A DNA stretch of 64,000 bases from positions 1-64,000 of the forward strand of contig NZ_OBEF01000013.1 of the NCBI RefSeq assembly GCF_900215375.1. The letters are read 5' to 3'. The first letter of the stretch is position 1, and every line of letters starts with the position of its first letter. The notes under the pieces were generated by a model, which was not told where the DNA came from, did not search any database, and saw nothing but the letters and a program-made list of their open reading frames with translations. The stretch is from Enterobacter sp. CC120223-11. GTDB lineage: Bacteria; Pseudomonadota; Gammaproteobacteria; Enterobacterales; Enterobacteriaceae. Both the position numbers and the translations under genes were made by a program. Shown piece after piece: positions 37,311-47,091 of the stretch.

Positions 37311-38594
37311 ATGGCACTTAGAGCTTCTCAAATTGCGCCTGGCAAAAAACTCACTATCCAGGCGATTGGCAACCCGCTGACGCCCACGGAATATCATCGC
37401 TGTCCGCAATGCGACACGTTGTTTAGCCTGCCCGTAGTTAAAGCCTCTCAAAGCGCTTACTGCCCTCGCTGTGATGCAAAAATCCGTGACGGACGAGACT
37501 GGTCGCTGACGCGCCTGGCTGCAATGGCGATAACGATGATGCTGTTAATGCCCTTCGCCTGGAGTGAACCCCTGCTGCGCCTCCATCTGCTTGGCGTACG
37601 TATTGATGCCAATCTGCTGCAGGGCATCTGGCAAATGACCGATCAGGGCGATCCGATCCCGGCCGCGATGGTGTTCTTCTGTAGCGTTGGCGCGCCTCTG
37701 GTGCTGGTCATCGCCATTGCTTATCTGTGGCTCGGCAACATCCTCGGCATGAATCTACGGCCGGTACTGTTGATGCTGGAGAAGCTTAAAGAGTGGGTGA
37801 TGCTCGATATCTATCTGGTGGGCGTGGGCGTGGCATCCATCAAAGTGCAGGACTATGCCTTCCTCCAGCCGGGTGTGGGTCTGGTGGCCTTCGTCTCTCT
37901 CGTGTTGCTGAGCATTCTGACGCTGATTCATCTGAACGTGGAACAGCTTTGGGACCGTTTCTATCCTCAGCGTCCGGCCCAGCGCCCCGATCCGGGCCTG
38001 CAGGTGTGTCTCGGTTGTCATCACACCGGTTTTTCTGATGCGCGAGGCCGCTGCCGCCGTTGTCATATTCCGCTGCGCCACCGCCGCCCGTTAAGCCTGC
38101 AAAAAAGTTGGGCCGCGCTGATTGCGTCCCTGATTTTCCTCTTCCCGGCGAACCTGCTGCCTATCTCCATTATTTATGTCAACGGCGCGCGTCAGGAAGA
38201 CACTATTCTTTCCGGCATTCTGTCGCTCGCCAGCAGTAATATCCCGGTGGCGGCGGTGGTGTTCATCGCCAGTATTCTGGTGCCTTTTACCAAGGTGCTG
38301 GTCCTGCTCACTCTGCTGGTCTCCATTCATTTTAAGTGCGAACAGGGGCTGCGAACCCGTATTCTGCTGCTGCGCTTTGTGACCTGGATTGGCCGCTGGT
38401 CAATGCTGGATCTGTTCGTGATTTCGCTGATGACGTCGCTTATCAACCGCGACCAGCTGTTGGCTTTTACCATGGGACCCGCTGCGTTTTACTTCGGCGC
38501 TGCGGTAATATTGACTATTCTTGCTGTTGAATGGCTGGACAGCCGCTTACTTTGGGATGCACATGAGTCAGGAAACGCCCGCTTCACCGACTGA
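37311..38594 (+). CDS. letA: Intermembrane lipid transport membrane protein LetA
   Basis: The 427-residue PqiA-like inner-membrane protein partners with the MCE protein LetB in lipid transport across the envelope. It is a tandem duplication of a zinc-ribbon plus membrane module. The first ribbon is CPQC...CPRC (about residues 28-53), the second CLGC...CRRC (about 234-252). Each is followed by about four helices. The 3' end overlaps letB by 32 nt, implying coupled translation. Confidence 0.95.
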   Translation: MALRASQIAPGKKLTIQAIGNPLTPTEYHRCPQCDTLFSLPVVKASQSAYCPRCDAKIRDGRDWSLTRLAAMAITMMLLMPFAWSEPLLRLHLLGVRIDANLLQGIWQMTDQGDPIPAAMVFFCSVGAPLVLVIAIAYLWLGNILGMNLRPVLLMLEKLKEWVMLDIYLVGVGVASIKVQDYAFLQPGVGLVAFVSLVLLSILTLIHLNVEQLWDRFYPQRPAQRPDPGLQVCLGCHHTGFSDARGRCRRCHIPLRHRRPLSLQKSWAALIASLIFLFPANLLPISIIYVNGARQEDTILSGILSLASSNIPVAAVVFIASILVPFTKVLVLLTLLVSIHFKCEQGLRTRILLLRFVTWIGRWSMLDLFVISLMTSLINRDQLLAFTMGPAAFYFGAAVILTILAVEWLDSRLLWDAHESGNARFTD

Positions 38595-41199
38595 AGCGAG
38601 AATTAAAACTAAACGCCGTATTTCCCCTTTCTGGCTTCTGCCGATCATCGCCTTTCTGATAGCCGGGTGGTTGATCTGGAACAGCTTCGAAGATCGCGGC
38701 ACCACCATTACCATCGACTTTACTTCGGCCGATGGCATCGTGCCAGGACGTACGCCAGTTCGCTATCAGGGCGTTGAAGTCGGCACCGTGGAGTCCATCA
38801 ACCTTGCCAAAAACCTTAACCACATTGAGGTCAAAGCCAGCATTAAAAGCGATATGAAAGACGCCCTGCGCGAAGAAACGCAGTTCTGGCTTGTCACGCC
38901 GAAAGCCTCACTGGCAGGCGTTTCAGGACTTGATGCCCTGGTTGGCGGCAACTACATCGGCATGATGCCCGGCAAAGGCGATGCCAAAGATCACTTCACG
39001 GCGCTGGATACGCAGCCGAAATATCGCCTGAACAACGGCGATCTGATGATCCATTTACACGCGCCAGATTTGGGCTCTCTCAACAGCGGTTCGCTGGTGT
39101 ACTTCCGCAAGATCCCCGTCGGTCGCGTTTATGATTATGCCATCAACGCCAATAAGCAGGGCGTAACCATTGATATCCTGATCGAGAGGCGCTTTACCAA
39201 CCTGGTGAAAAAAGGCAGCCGCTTCTGGAATGTCTCCGGCATTAAGGCGGATGTCGGGCTGAGCGGTGCGAAGGTGCAGCTTGAAAGCCTTGCCGCGCTG
39301 GTCAACGGCGCAATTGCCTTCGACTCGCCGGACGACTCAAAAGCCGCCAGTCAGAACGATGAGTTTGGCCTGTATGCCGACCTGGCCCACAGCCAGCGTG
39401 GCGTGATCGTTAAGCTGGATCTGCCCGACGGCAACGGCCTGAAAGCGGGTTCCACCGCCCTGATGTATCAGGGGCTGGAAGTCGGACAGCTCACCAAACT
39501 GGATCTCAACCCAGGCGGAGCGGTCAGCGGCGAGATGACGGTCGATCCTGGCGTCGTGAATTTGCTGCGTGATAAAACCCGCATAGAGCTGCGCAATCCT
39601 AAGCTGTCGCTCGAAAACACCAACCTCAGCTCTCTGTTGACTGGCAGCACCTTTGAACTGGTGCCGGGTGAAGGCGAACCGCGCGATCGTTTCGTGGTGG
39701 TCCCTGCCGATAAAACCTTGCTGCAGGAACCGGGCGTTGCAACGTTGACGCTGAACGCCCCAGACTCCTATGGCATCGACGCAGGCCAGCCCGTCATTCT
39801 GCACGGCATTAAGATTGGGCAGGTGCTGGAGCGTACATTGGCGGGCAAAGGCGTGTCTTTCTCGGTCGCCATTGATCCGCAATATCGCGACCTCGTTCAC
39901 GGCGATACGAAATTCGTGGTGAACAGCCGCGTTGACGTCAAAGTGGGTCTCGACGGCGTTGAATTCCTCGGCGCCAGCGCCAGCGAGTGGCTGAGCGGCG
40001 GGATCCGCATTCTGCCCGGCGAGAAAGGCCCGATGAAGCAGGACTATCCCCTTTATGCCAATCTGGAAAAAGCCCTGGAGAACAGCCTGGGGGATCTGCC
40101 GACCACCACCCTGACATTGACGGCAGACGCGTTACCGGACGTTCAGGCAGGTTCAGTCGTGCTGTATCGCAAGTTTGAAGTGGGCGAAGTTATCACCGTG
40201 CGTCCGCGCGCCAATGCCTTTGATATCGAACTGCACATCAAGCCGGAATACCGACAGCTCTTGACACAGAACAGCGTCTTCTGGGCCGAAGGTGGCGCGA
40301 AAGTGCAGCTCAACGGCAGCGGATTGACGGTTCAGGCCTCCCCGCTCTCCCGCGCGCTACGCGGCGCTATCAGCTTCGATAACCTGAGTGGCGCTGGCGC
40401 GGGTGCCCGTAAAGGGGATAAGCGCATTCTCTATCCTTCAGAAACGGCGGCGCGCGCCGTGGGTGGGCAAATCACTCTGCATGCCTTTGATGCGGGTAAA
40501 CTCGCAGCAGGAATGCCTATCCGCTATCTCGGTATTGATATCGGCCAAATCCAGACCCTGGAACTCATCACCTCCCGCAATGAAGTGCAGGCCAAAGCGG
40601 TGTTGTATCCCGAATACGTGAACACGTTTGCGAGAGGCGGAACTCGTTTTTCCGTGGTCACGCCGCAAATATCTGCCGCAGGCGTTGAGCATCTGGATAC
40701 GATTTTGCAGCCGTACATCAACGTTGAACCCGGCCGTGGAGGCAACCCGCGCCGTGATTTCGAACTGCAGGAAGCCACGATTACCGATTCACGCTATCTC
40801 GATGGCCTGAGCATTATCGTTGAAGCACCGGAAGCCGGGTCGCTGAATATCGGCACACCTGTGCTGTTCCGCGGGATTGAAGTCGGCACCGTCACGGGTC
40901 TGCAGTTGGGTTCGCTCTCCGATCGCGTAATGGTGGCCCTGCGTATCAGCCAGCGCTATCAGCATCTGGTACGCAACAACTCTGTATTCTGGCTGGCGTC
41001 CGGGTATAACCTTGATTTCGGTATCATCGGTGGCGTGGTGAAAACCGGGACATTTAACCAGTTCATTCGCGGTGGTATCGCCTTCGCCACGCCACCTGGC
41101 ACGCCTCTGGCACCGAAAGCACAGGACAATAAACACTTCCTGTTGCAGGACTCAGAGCCGAAAGAGTGGCGCGAATGGGGCACGGCCCTGCCACGATAA
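38563..41199 (+). CDS. letB: MCE-domain lipid transport protein LetB
   Basis: At 878 residues, this inner-membrane-anchored, periplasm-spanning protein forms a tunnel of stacked hexameric MCE rings. One N-terminal helix (about 22-40) is followed by seven MCE repeats. They are visible from recurring variants of G-x-P-V-x-Y/F-R-G-x-x-V/I-G-x-V, for example [15 protein letters not shown] and [17 protein letters not shown] 38563 ([12 protein letters not shown]) lies inside letA. The number of MCE units looks the same as in E. coli. Confidence 0.96.
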   Translation: MSQETPASPTEARIKTKRRISPFWLLPIIAFLIAGWLIWNSFEDRGTTITIDFTSADGIVPGRTPVRYQGVEVGTVESINLAKNLNHIEVKASIKSDMKDALREETQFWLVTPKASLAGVSGLDALVGGNYIGMMPGKGDAKDHFTALDTQPKYRLNNGDLMIHLHAPDLGSLNSGSLVYFRKIPVGRVYDYAINANKQGVTIDILIERRFTNLVKKGSRFWNVSGIKADVGLSGAKVQLESLAALVNGAIAFDSPDDSKAASQNDEFGLYADLAHSQRGVIVKLDLPDGNGLKAGSTALMYQGLEVGQLTKLDLNPGGAVSGEMTVDPGVVNLLRDKTRIELRNPKLSLENTNLSSLLTGSTFELVPGEGEPRDRFVVVPADKTLLQEPGVATLTLNAPDSYGIDAGQPVILHGIKIGQVLERTLAGKGVSFSVAIDPQYRDLVHGDTKFVVNSRVDVKVGLDGVEFLGASASEWLSGGIRILPGEKGPMKQDYPLYANLEKALENSLGDLPTTTLTLTADALPDVQAGSVVLYRKFEVGEVITVRPRANAFDIELHIKPEYRQLLTQNSVFWAEGGAKVQLNGSGLTVQASPLSRALRGAISFDNLSGAGAGARKGDKRILYPSETAARAVGGQITLHAFDAGKLAAGMPIRYLGIDIGQIQTLELITSRNEVQAKAVLYPEYVNTFARGGTRFSVVTPQISAAGVEHLDTILQPYINVEPGRGGNPRRDFELQEATITDSRYLDGLSIIVEAPEAGSLNIGTPVLFRGIEVGTVTGLQLGSLSDRVMVALRISQRYQHLVRNNSVFWLASGYNLDFGIIGGVVKTGTFNQFIRGGIAFATPPGTPLAPKAQDNKHFLLQDSEPKEWREWGTALPR

Positions 41200-41204
41200 G
41201 CCTT

Positions 41205-41236
41205 AGCGACGCTGGCTGTAAGAAGCCAGCGTCGCT
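41205..41236. other. Perfect inverted repeat between letB and rsmF
   Basis: AGCGACGCTGGCT and AGCCAGCGTCGCT pair exactly around a short loop. Neither strand has a T-run, so it is not a standard terminator. It could be an RNA-stabilising hairpin or a translation attenuator for rsmF. Confidence 0.6.
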
Positions 41237-41276
41237 GTGCTAAACTGCGCGTCCGTTTCTGAATCTGGTACGTTCC

Positions 41277-42701
41277 GTGGCTTATCTTCCTGACTCCTTC
41301 CTTGAGACGATGCGTGCGGCAATGCCGTCTCACCTCTCCTTTGATGACTTTATCGCAGCCTGCCAGCGCCCTTTGCGTCGCAGCATTCGCGTGAATACCC
41401 TCAAAATTTCCGTTGCGGAATTTTTACAGCTGGTTGCGCCTTATGGCTGGCAGTTGACGCCGGTCCCCTGGTGTGAGGAAGGATTCTGGATAGAGCGTGA
41501 TGACGAAGATTCCCTGCCGCTTGGCAGCACGGCCGAGCACCTGAGTGGACTGTTTTACATTCAGGAAGCCAGCTCCATGCTGCCGGTGACGGCGCTGTTC
41601 GCTCACGGCAATCAGCCGCAGCGGGTGATGGACGTGGCCGCCGCACCAGGGTCTAAAACGACCCAAATCGCCGCCCGAATGGGCAATCAGGGCGCTATTC
41701 TTGCCAACGAGTATTCCGCCAGCCGCGTCAAAGTGCTGCACGCCAACATCAGCCGCTGCGGCATCAACAACGTTGCCCTCACTCACTTTGATGGCCGCGT
41801 ATTCGGTGCCGCGCTGCCGGAGTGCTTTGATGCCATCCTGCTGGACGCCCCCTGCTCCGGCGAAGGCGTCGTGCGTAAAGATCCGGATGCGCTGAAAAAC
41901 TGGTCAGCCGAAAGCAACAGCGAGATAGCCGCAACCCAACGGGAACTTATCGACAGCGCTTTTCATGCCCTGAAACCCGGCGGGACGTTGGTGTATTCCA
42001 CCTGTACCCTCAACCGTGAAGAGAACGAAGACGTGCTGGCGTGGCTGCTTGCGCGCTATCCGCAGGCTGTGGAAATTACTCCGCTCAGCCATCTTTTTGC
42101 CGGGGCAGAACTCGCCCTCACGCCGGAAGGTTTCCTGCATGTCTTCCCGCAAATTTACGACTGTGAAGGTTTTTTCGTCGCCCGACTGCAAAAAACATCG
42201 GCTATCGAAGGGCTCCCGGCCCCTGGCTATAAGGTCGGTAAATTTCCGTTTACGCCGATGAAAAATCGCGAAGCGCAGGCCGTTGTTCAGGCTGCGGCGG
42301 CGGTCGGTCTTGAATGGGATGAAAGCCTACATCTCTGGCAGCGTGATAAAGAGATTTGGCTGTTCCCGACGGAAATCGAACCACTGATCGGTAAAGTGCG
42401 TTTTTCTCGCCTCGGCCTTCGCCTCGCAGAAACGTTCAACAAAGGCTATCGCTGGCAGCATGAAGCCGTCATCGCGTTGGCGAGTGAAAAAAGTACGCAC
42501 TTCGAACTGACGCTCGCAGAAGCAGAAGAGTGGTATCGGGGCCGTGATGTCTGGCCGGAAAACCCACCTGCACGTGATGATGTTATCGTGACCTTTCAGG
42601 GACATCCGCTGGGGCTGGCGAAAAAAGTGGGCACACGGCTTAAGAACAGCTACCCGCGTGAACTGGTCCGCGACGGCAAACTCTTTGCTGGCAAGGCATA
42701 G
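41277..42701 (+). CDS. rsmF: 16S rRNA (cytosine-1407-C5)-methyltransferase RsmF
   Basis: This 474-residue NOL1/NOP2/Sun-family enzyme makes m5C1407 in 16S rRNA. The SAM site [16 protein letters not shown] is present. The two catalytic cysteines lie in [18 protein letters not shown] and [14 protein letters not shown]-terminal PUA-like region follows. The start is GTG at 41277 ([12 protein letters not shown]); the N-terminus is a few residues shorter than in E. coli. Confidence 0.95.
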   Translation: MAYLPDSFLETMRAAMPSHLSFDDFIAACQRPLRRSIRVNTLKISVAEFLQLVAPYGWQLTPVPWCEEGFWIERDDEDSLPLGSTAEHLSGLFYIQEASSMLPVTALFAHGNQPQRVMDVAAAPGSKTTQIAARMGNQGAILANEYSASRVKVLHANISRCGINNVALTHFDGRVFGAALPECFDAILLDAPCSGEGVVRKDPDALKNWSAESNSEIAATQRELIDSAFHALKPGGTLVYSTCTLNREENEDVLAWLLARYPQAVEITPLSHLFAGAELALTPEGFLHVFPQIYDCEGFFVARLQKTSAIEGLPAPGYKVGKFPFTPMKNREAQAVVQAAAAVGLEWDESLHLWQRDKEIWLFPTEIEPLIGKVRFSRLGLRLAETFNKGYRWQHEAVIALASEKSTHFELTLAEAEEWYRGRDVWPENPPARDDVIVTFQGHPLGLAKKVGTRLKNSYPRELVRDGKLFAGKA

Positions 42702-42814
42702 CGGAGAATAAAAATAAGCACGTTCTGACTGGCAAAATGCTCGCCGTTGTCTACGCTGAAAAATGGGTGACCTAACTGGTCGTACCACAACAGAGCAGAC
42801 AACCGGAGAGCATT

Positions 42815-43054
42815 ATGACCAAAACCAGCGTACGAATCGGCGCGTTCGAAATTGACGACGCCGAGCTGCACGGTGAGCAGCAAGGGGAGCGAACGTTAAG
42901 CATTCCCTGTAAATCCGATCCTGATTTGTGCATGCAGCTTGATGCATGGGATGCCGAAACCAGCGTGCCCGCCATTCTCGATGGCGAACACTCCGTCCTT
43001 TACCGCCAGCATTACGATCGTCAGTCCGACGCCTGGGTCATGCGCTTAGCCTGA
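42815..43054 (+). CDS. yebV: YebV family protein
   Basis: A 79-residue protein reads MTKTSVRIGAFEIDDAELHG and ends SDAWVMRLA. It is conserved after rsmF and recognisable as YebV. Function is unknown. GGAGA precedes the ATG. A GC-rich hairpin follows the stop. Confidence 0.9.
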   Translation: MTKTSVRIGAFEIDDAELHGEQQGERTLSIPCKSDPDLCMQLDAWDAETSVPAILDGEHSVLYRQHYDRQSDAWVMRLA

Positions 43055-43063
43055 TACCAACGT

Positions 43064-43087
43064 AACCCGCCCGCAGGCGGGTTAATT
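43064..43087 (+). terminator. Probable yebV terminator
   Basis: AACCCGCC / GGCGGGTT stem with a CGCA loop, followed only by AATTATTT. Confidence 0.5.
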
Positions 43088-43147
43088 ATTTCCCGTTTCG
43101 CTTATCTCTCTTACACTTAAGATACGCTCTTCAGGTGTGGGGAAGTC

Positions 43148-43339
43148 ATGTTCGCTCTGGTGCTATTTATCTGTTATCTCGACGGAGGCTGTGAAGACAT
43201 TGTCGTGGACGTCTATAACACTGAACCGCAATGCGTGCGCGCCATGAATGACCAACGTATTCGCTATGGCGGTTGCTTTCCGGTGGAAGATTTTATTGAT
43301 GGGTTCTGGCGGCCCGCTCAGGCCTACAGCGATTTATAA
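43148..43339 (+). CDS. yebW: YebW family protein
   Basis: A 63-residue protein has a short hydrophobic start (MFALVLFICYLDGGC), cysteines at about 15, 29 and 39, and the tail FIDGFWRPAQAYSDL. It matches YebW in length and sequence. Function is unknown; the N-terminus could be a signal or anchor. Its TAA abuts the convergent pphA stop with no spacer. Confidence 0.88.
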   Translation: MFALVLFICYLDGGCEDIVVDVYNTEPQCVRAMNDQRIRYGGCFPVEDFIDGFWRPAQAYSDL

Positions 43340-43984
43340 TTATTGCAGCTGAACCAGCGTTAGCGTCCCACCAAAAACCGCGCCAGTGTCGATATAGTGC
43401 TGATTCAGCGCATCATATCGGCGCTTGAGGGGCGTGTGGCCGAACCAGAAGTGATCGGCGCCATCAATGGAATTGTGTTGACCCGCAAGGTGATCGCTCA
43501 GGCGCTGCCTGTCCCAGAGCACCCGATGCCAGTCAACGGCCTGCTGCCAGCGATAGTGCGACGCCGGATAATCTGCATGAGCGATGACGTGCGTCCCCTC
43601 CCCGGTCAGGACCTCAATAATAAACGGCAACGCCTGGCAGGCTTCTAACAACCTTCTCGCCGACGCCCGTTCAGACGCCGGGCAGTGTTCAAACCACTCA
43701 CCACCGTTAAGCCCCCAGAGCGACAGCTGCTGATGCGTCAGTGCGTCCATTGCCATTTGTTCATGGTTCCCGCGGATGGCCAGCACCCATTTTTCATCGA
43801 GGAGTTCAAGACACTTCAGACTGTCCGGGCCACGATCTATCAGGTCACCCACTGAAATCAGCAAATCCTTATACGGATTGAACTGCCGGGCCTTCAACGC
43901 GGACATCAGCAGTGCGAAGCAACCATGCAGGTCGCCCGTCAGCCAGATATGCTGCCACGAATTACCGTCCACGCGCTGATACAT
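43340..43984 (-). CDS. pphA: Serine/threonine protein phosphatase PphA
   Basis: This 214-residue PPP-family metallophosphatase has the three hallmark motifs GDLHG, GDLIDRGP and GNHE (in AIRGNHEQMAMDAL). A later metal ligand lies in HVIAHADYP and a C-terminal HTPL in HFWFGHTPLKRR. In E. coli it signals protein misfolding through the CpxAR system. I place the start at ATG 43984, which has AGGGGGA upstream; the frame stays open 47 codons further. Confidence 0.9.
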   Translation of the reverse strand: MYQRVDGNSWQHIWLTGDLHGCFALLMSALKARQFNPYKDLLISVGDLIDRGPDSLKCLELLDEKWVLAIRGNHEQMAMDALTHQQLSLWGLNGGEWFEHCPASERASARRLLEACQALPFIIEVLTGEGTHVIAHADYPASHYRWQQAVDWHRVLWDRQRLSDHLAGQHNSIDGADHFWFGHTPLKRRYDALNQHYIDTGAVFGGTLTLVQLQ

Positions 43985-44047
43985 AATTTCCCCCTGCATG
44001 TAATTATAGAGGGCGAAAAAAGCGGTCGTCGGTATTTTCTGTAAACT

Positions 44048-44064
44048 TAAATCAACCCTAAACA
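44048..44064 (-). promoter_or_regulatory. Candidate PhoP box in the pphA/VirK-family spacer
   Basis: On the minus strand TGTTTA, five nucleotides and GATTTA resemble the PhoP direct repeat with one mismatch in the second hexamer. It is 85 bp upstream of the VirK-family start but in opposite orientation, so its role is uncertain. Confidence 0.3.
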
Positions 44065-44148
44065 CGCCAGCAATAAATATCGCAGCTGCATTAAGTTCCG
44101 CCATATCTGTCGCTAGAATATTCACATATATAGAATGAGGCTATTATC

Positions 44149-45099
44149 GTGACGGACAACTCCCTGCACACCCTAATTACGCCCGCACCACGGGCTAAGA
44201 TTATTTCCGAACTGGTTACTGGCGAACTGGCTCCGGCACCTATCTGGAAGAAAGCAGATTACCGTCTGAAATTCTTGCTGCGCACGCTGATTTTCTATCG
44301 CTCTACCCGACTGATGCTCGACAACCTTGGCCAGCGACCCGATTTTATGCGCCTGCTGAATGCCCAGGTGACCTTGCCGAGCAAAACGCATCGCCAGTAT
44401 CTTGCCCGCGGTCTCTCCTCCACACAGCGTGCCGAGGCGATTGTTGGTCACTATCAGTTCATTGATTCACTGAAAAGTCCGCTGCTTGCCGCTGCTTTGA
44501 CGGCCACGGAGCCGACGCCGCTGCTGACCTTCAGCGGCAAAGATGACGCCAAATTCACGCTGTACGCCTCCTGCGCAAGTAAGGCGGAGCGTGAAGGTGA
44601 AAGTACGCTTTGGTTTTGTAGCGAAGATGACACCGTGCTTGCCAGCGCCACCTTCAGCGTCAAACGCACGCCTGACGGCCGGGAGCTTATCGTGGGCGGG
44701 CTGCAAGGCCCTCGTCGTACCGTTTCGCATGACGCTATCAAAACAGCCACTCGCGCCTGCTACGGGCTGTTCCCTAAGAGAATCCTGGTGGAATTTTTTG
44801 GCCTGATGGCCACTGAATGTGGAATCACCACCCTTTCTGGCGTCAGCGATCAGGGCCATGTGTTCCGCGCCCTGCGCTATCGCTTCAGCAAAGGCCGACA
44901 TTTCCATGCCAGCTATGATGAGTTTTGGGCTTCGATTGACGGTAGGAAAACCAGCGACTTCCGCTGGCAATTACCGCTTCAGCAGGAACGAAAGTCCATT
45001 GAAGAGATTGCGAGCAAGAAACGGGCGGAATACCGTCGCCGTTTCGCCCTGTTGGATGGGATGGCCGAACAGTTCCGGGCCCTCTTTCCGCAATCCTGA
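44149..45099 (+). CDS. VirK/YbjX family protein (DUF535)
   Basis: The 316-residue protein has no obvious membrane helices. The DUF535 core contains GGLQGPRR, followed by a region ending RFALLDGMAEQFRALF. VirK of Shigella/Salmonella and YbjX of E. coli belong to this family. Salmonella VirK is PhoP-controlled and contributes with Mig-14 to polymyxin and antimicrobial-peptide resistance; a Mig-14-like gene lies 550 bp away here. The start is GTG at 44149 with GAGG upstream. The molecular activity of the family is unknown to me. Confidence 0.8.
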   Translation: MTDNSLHTLITPAPRAKIISELVTGELAPAPIWKKADYRLKFLLRTLIFYRSTRLMLDNLGQRPDFMRLLNAQVTLPSKTHRQYLARGLSSTQRAEAIVGHYQFIDSLKSPLLAAALTATEPTPLLTFSGKDDAKFTLYASCASKAEREGESTLWFCSEDDTVLASATFSVKRTPDGRELIVGGLQGPRRTVSHDAIKTATRACYGLFPKRILVEFFGLMATECGITTLSGVSDQGHVFRALRYRFSKGRHFHASYDEFWASIDGRKTSDFRWQLPLQQERKSIEEIASKKRAEYRRRFALLDGMAEQFRALFPQS

Positions 45100-45111
45100 T
45101 ATCGGAATACG

Positions 45112-45154
45112 GCATCTGCCCCGCCGTCGGGTAGATGCTAACGCATGATGCGTT
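45112..45154 (+). other. Two tandem hairpins after the VirK-family gene
   Basis: GCATCTGCCC / GGGTAGATGC (45112-45138) and AACGCAT / ATGCGTT (45140-45154) lie back to back. The second is followed by only one or two T residues. They may end or stabilise the upstream mRNA. Confidence 0.5.
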
Positions 45155-45225
45155 TGCAGCCGTCGAGGATGTTCCGCTATCATCCTGTTAACTCCTTGAC
45201 TCTTCAGCGACGGCAGCGCTTGACT

Positions 45226-45369
45226 ATGAGCAAAACTGAAATTCTTCTCATATTACTGGTGCTGGTGATTTTGTGCTTCAGCATCTGGTTTATTCTGAGC
45301 GATCAAATCTGGGCCCTGGTCAGCTACCTTGAAACGCTGTTGTATCCCGATATCGTTACACCGGAATAA
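45226..45369 (+). CDS. Hypothetical small membrane protein
   Basis: A 47-residue ORF encodes MSKTEILLILLVLVILCFSI and continues to a C-terminus ending YPDIVTPE. One strong transmembrane helix spans about residues 5-25, with the tail predicted outside or at the surface. I do not recognise it. The ribosome-binding site is weak (no clear GGAG), which lowers confidence. It lies between the VirK-family gene and a strong terminator-ended intergenic stretch. Confidence 0.5.
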   Translation: MSKTEILLILLVLVILCFSIWFILSDQIWALVSYLETLLYPDIVTPE

Positions 45370-45586
45370 TGTTGCCTTAACATATTCAAAAATAAACAAG
45401 TTGTTGTTTGAAGGCTCGCCACGCATTCCCTACTATTACTCGCGAAACGTCACGCTTCTTCAGGTTTCGTTTCAGGTCTGACTGACTCCATTCTCTGGAC
45501 GCGCAACTTTCAGGCCAACCACTGGCGGCACTGCATATCCCTGTAAATCGCCAAAGTGAGTCCGAATAATATTCATTGCAAGTTTT

Positions 45587-45624
45587 ATCCCCTTTACCCT
45601 GCGAAGTGAAGGGGATTTTTTTTT
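45587..45624 (+). terminator. Strong plus-strand terminator in the accessory patch
   Basis: ATCCCCTT / AAGGGGAT stem followed by nine T residues. It lies 218 nt after the small membrane ORF with no other plus-strand gene in between, and faces the convergent Mig-14-like gene. Confidence 0.85.
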
Positions 45625-45642
45625 GCATTGCCAAAAATGTCT

Positions 45643-46542
45643 TCACGGAATAATAACGCGCCCTACTTTTTCAGGGTTGCACCATCTTTCTTTATACTCG
45701 CCGGACATAAATCCATAGGAATAATGCAATGGCAATTTTTCAGCCTCGGCCTCATCATTCAGACATTTTAAATTATTCCACATCAAAATAGTCCCTACTG
45801 ACTTAATAGCCGAATCCTGCTTGTAGCCGACGTTAATATAATCGGCAAAAAAACCTGCCTTGCTTTTCACAGCCAAAATAAGTTGAATCGCCAGCGGCTC
45901 ATCATTAATAAACATTATTTCTCCCTTCAGGTTCTTATGAAATTCCAGAAAGAATTTTTTGTTTATTTCTCGATCGCTGGTTTCCACTCCCCGGCGTAAA
46001 AAATATAGCGAATTGTAAATATCAAAAATATCAGAAGGATTCAGTTCTTTAACATCAACAAAAGACCCACCGCTGCTTAAAAATTTGCGGGCCTCTCTTT
46101 CCCTGGTACTGATTGTTTTCTTAGAAAAATCAGAGCCCAGATCCTTTGACATAGCCGCATTGCGATCGTTGAATAAGCGGTAAGAAACATTAGAAAATTT
46201 GTTACGCTGCAGATGATGCACGCATTTTGATTTAAACGGTATTAAGATATTGTTTATGCTTTCATTTACGGGCAGGTAAATGGAATATTTTGGGATAGGG
46301 AGCGTTTTAATTGATCTATTATTGTTTTTAACATCATTAGCAATCCATCCCCCGTCAACGCAAACAGAACCTTGTAATTGCCCCTTCTTTTTGTATGCGT
46401 AGAATTTTAAGGGAGCACCATTACGGATCATGAAAGAAAGAAATTCAGGTGATGACTCACAGTTATAGCCATATGCCAAACAAGCGTCCTCATATTCTTT
46501 TTGCGAGCACTCATCCCAATTTAAAAATTTAGCAACAAACAT
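45643..46542 (-). CDS. mig-14: Mig-14 family protein (antimicrobial-peptide resistance)
   Basis: The 299-residue protein is judged Mig-14-like from the central TREREARKFLSSGG segment, the LYFLRRGVET segment and the C-terminal SYGFMSGEYKERWCNPEK. These fit a GNAT-like fold. In Salmonella, Mig-14 is inner-membrane-associated and induced in macrophages under PhoP. It is needed for persistence against cathelicidins and polymyxin. Codon use is visibly AT-rich (many AAA, ATT, TTT) compared with neighbours, suggesting horizontal origin. ATG 46542 is chosen because CCAGG lies just upstream; a start at 46584 is possible. Confidence 0.72.
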   Translation of the reverse strand: MFVAKFLNWDECSQKEYEDACLAYGYNCESSPEFLSFMIRNGAPLKFYAYKKKGQLQGSVCVDGGWIANDVKNNNRSIKTLPIPKYSIYLPVNESINNILIPFKSKCVHHLQRNKFSNVSYRLFNDRNAAMSKDLGSDFSKKTISTREREARKFLSSGGSFVDVKELNPSDIFDIYNSLYFLRRGVETSDREINKKFFLEFHKNLKGEIMFINDEPLAIQLILAVKSKAGFFADYINVGYKQDSAIKSVGTILMWNNLKCLNDEAEAEKLPLHYSYGFMSGEYKERWCNPEKVGRVIIP

Positions 46543-46608
46543 CAGCCTGGCACCATTAACTTTTGAATGGTCGGAGCATAGCACAAATCGGCAATTTCAG
46601 CCGATAAA

Positions 46609-46776
46609 TCAGTTACAGAATAGATACTCGTTTACGATGTAGTTGATCGCAGGTAATAGCTTATCAGTACCCACAGGCTCATTCCGCCCCCATACCACTG
46701 GGCCTGGTACAGCCAGTATCAGGCCGATCAAGGACATGCGAATGTTGCCCCCGATCCATTTCGTGCTGATCTCCAT
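46609..46776 (-). CDS. Doubtful 55-residue ORF
   Basis: The frame reads MEISTKWIGGNIRMSLIGLI and continues through a hydrophobic stretch to NYIVNEYLFCN. No ribosome-binding site is convincing and I recognise no family. It may be a decayed gene fragment at the island edge. Confidence 0.2.
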   Translation of the reverse strand: MEISTKWIGGNIRMSLIGLILAVPGPVVWGRNEPVGTDKLLPAINYIVNEYLFCN

Positions 46777-46897
46777 TTTTGGTGTAAAAAAAATGTTAAG
46801 AACGATATTGATGTGATATAACAGCAGTCAGGCCGCTCGTGAAAGTGTGGGAAATTTTCGGGGTGGCATCTGTAAGTCGCTGATATGGCTTACAGAT

Positions 46898-47002
46898 AAA
46901 AAGAGACCGAATACGATTCCTGTATTCGGTCCAGGGAAATGGCTCTTGGGAGAGAGCCGTGCGCTAAAAGTTGGCATTAATGCAGGCTAAAGTCGCCTTG
47001 CC
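46898..47002 (-). ncRNA. sdsR: Sigma-S-dependent small RNA SdsR (RyeB)
   Basis: The minus-strand transcript begins GGCAAGGCGACTTTAGCC, contains GGCTCTCTCCCAAGAGCC and ends in an ACCGAATAC / GTATTCGGT terminator stem followed by TCTTTTT. This is clearly SdsR, about 105 nt. It is Hfq-dependent and abundant in stationary phase. It targets mRNAs such as ompD, tolC and mutS in relatives. A sigma-S-type -10 (CTATTCTTAA) lies at 47005-47015. It sits between pphA and yebY as in E. coli, but with about 3 kb of extra genes on the pphA side. Confidence 0.93.
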
Positions 47003-47091
47003 CTTTAAGAATAGATGAGCATGCCAGGTTTTCCAGTCCGCGACGAAAGTGGTCAGAAAAAAACCGTGAGCAAAGCGTCACAAAACGCAAA

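Noticed and set aside
45386-45646. 86-residue minus-strand ORF downstream of the Mig-14-like gene
   Set aside because: It spans the strong plus-strand terminator, has low-complexity unlikely composition and no ribosome-binding site; it overlaps the Mig-14-like stop.
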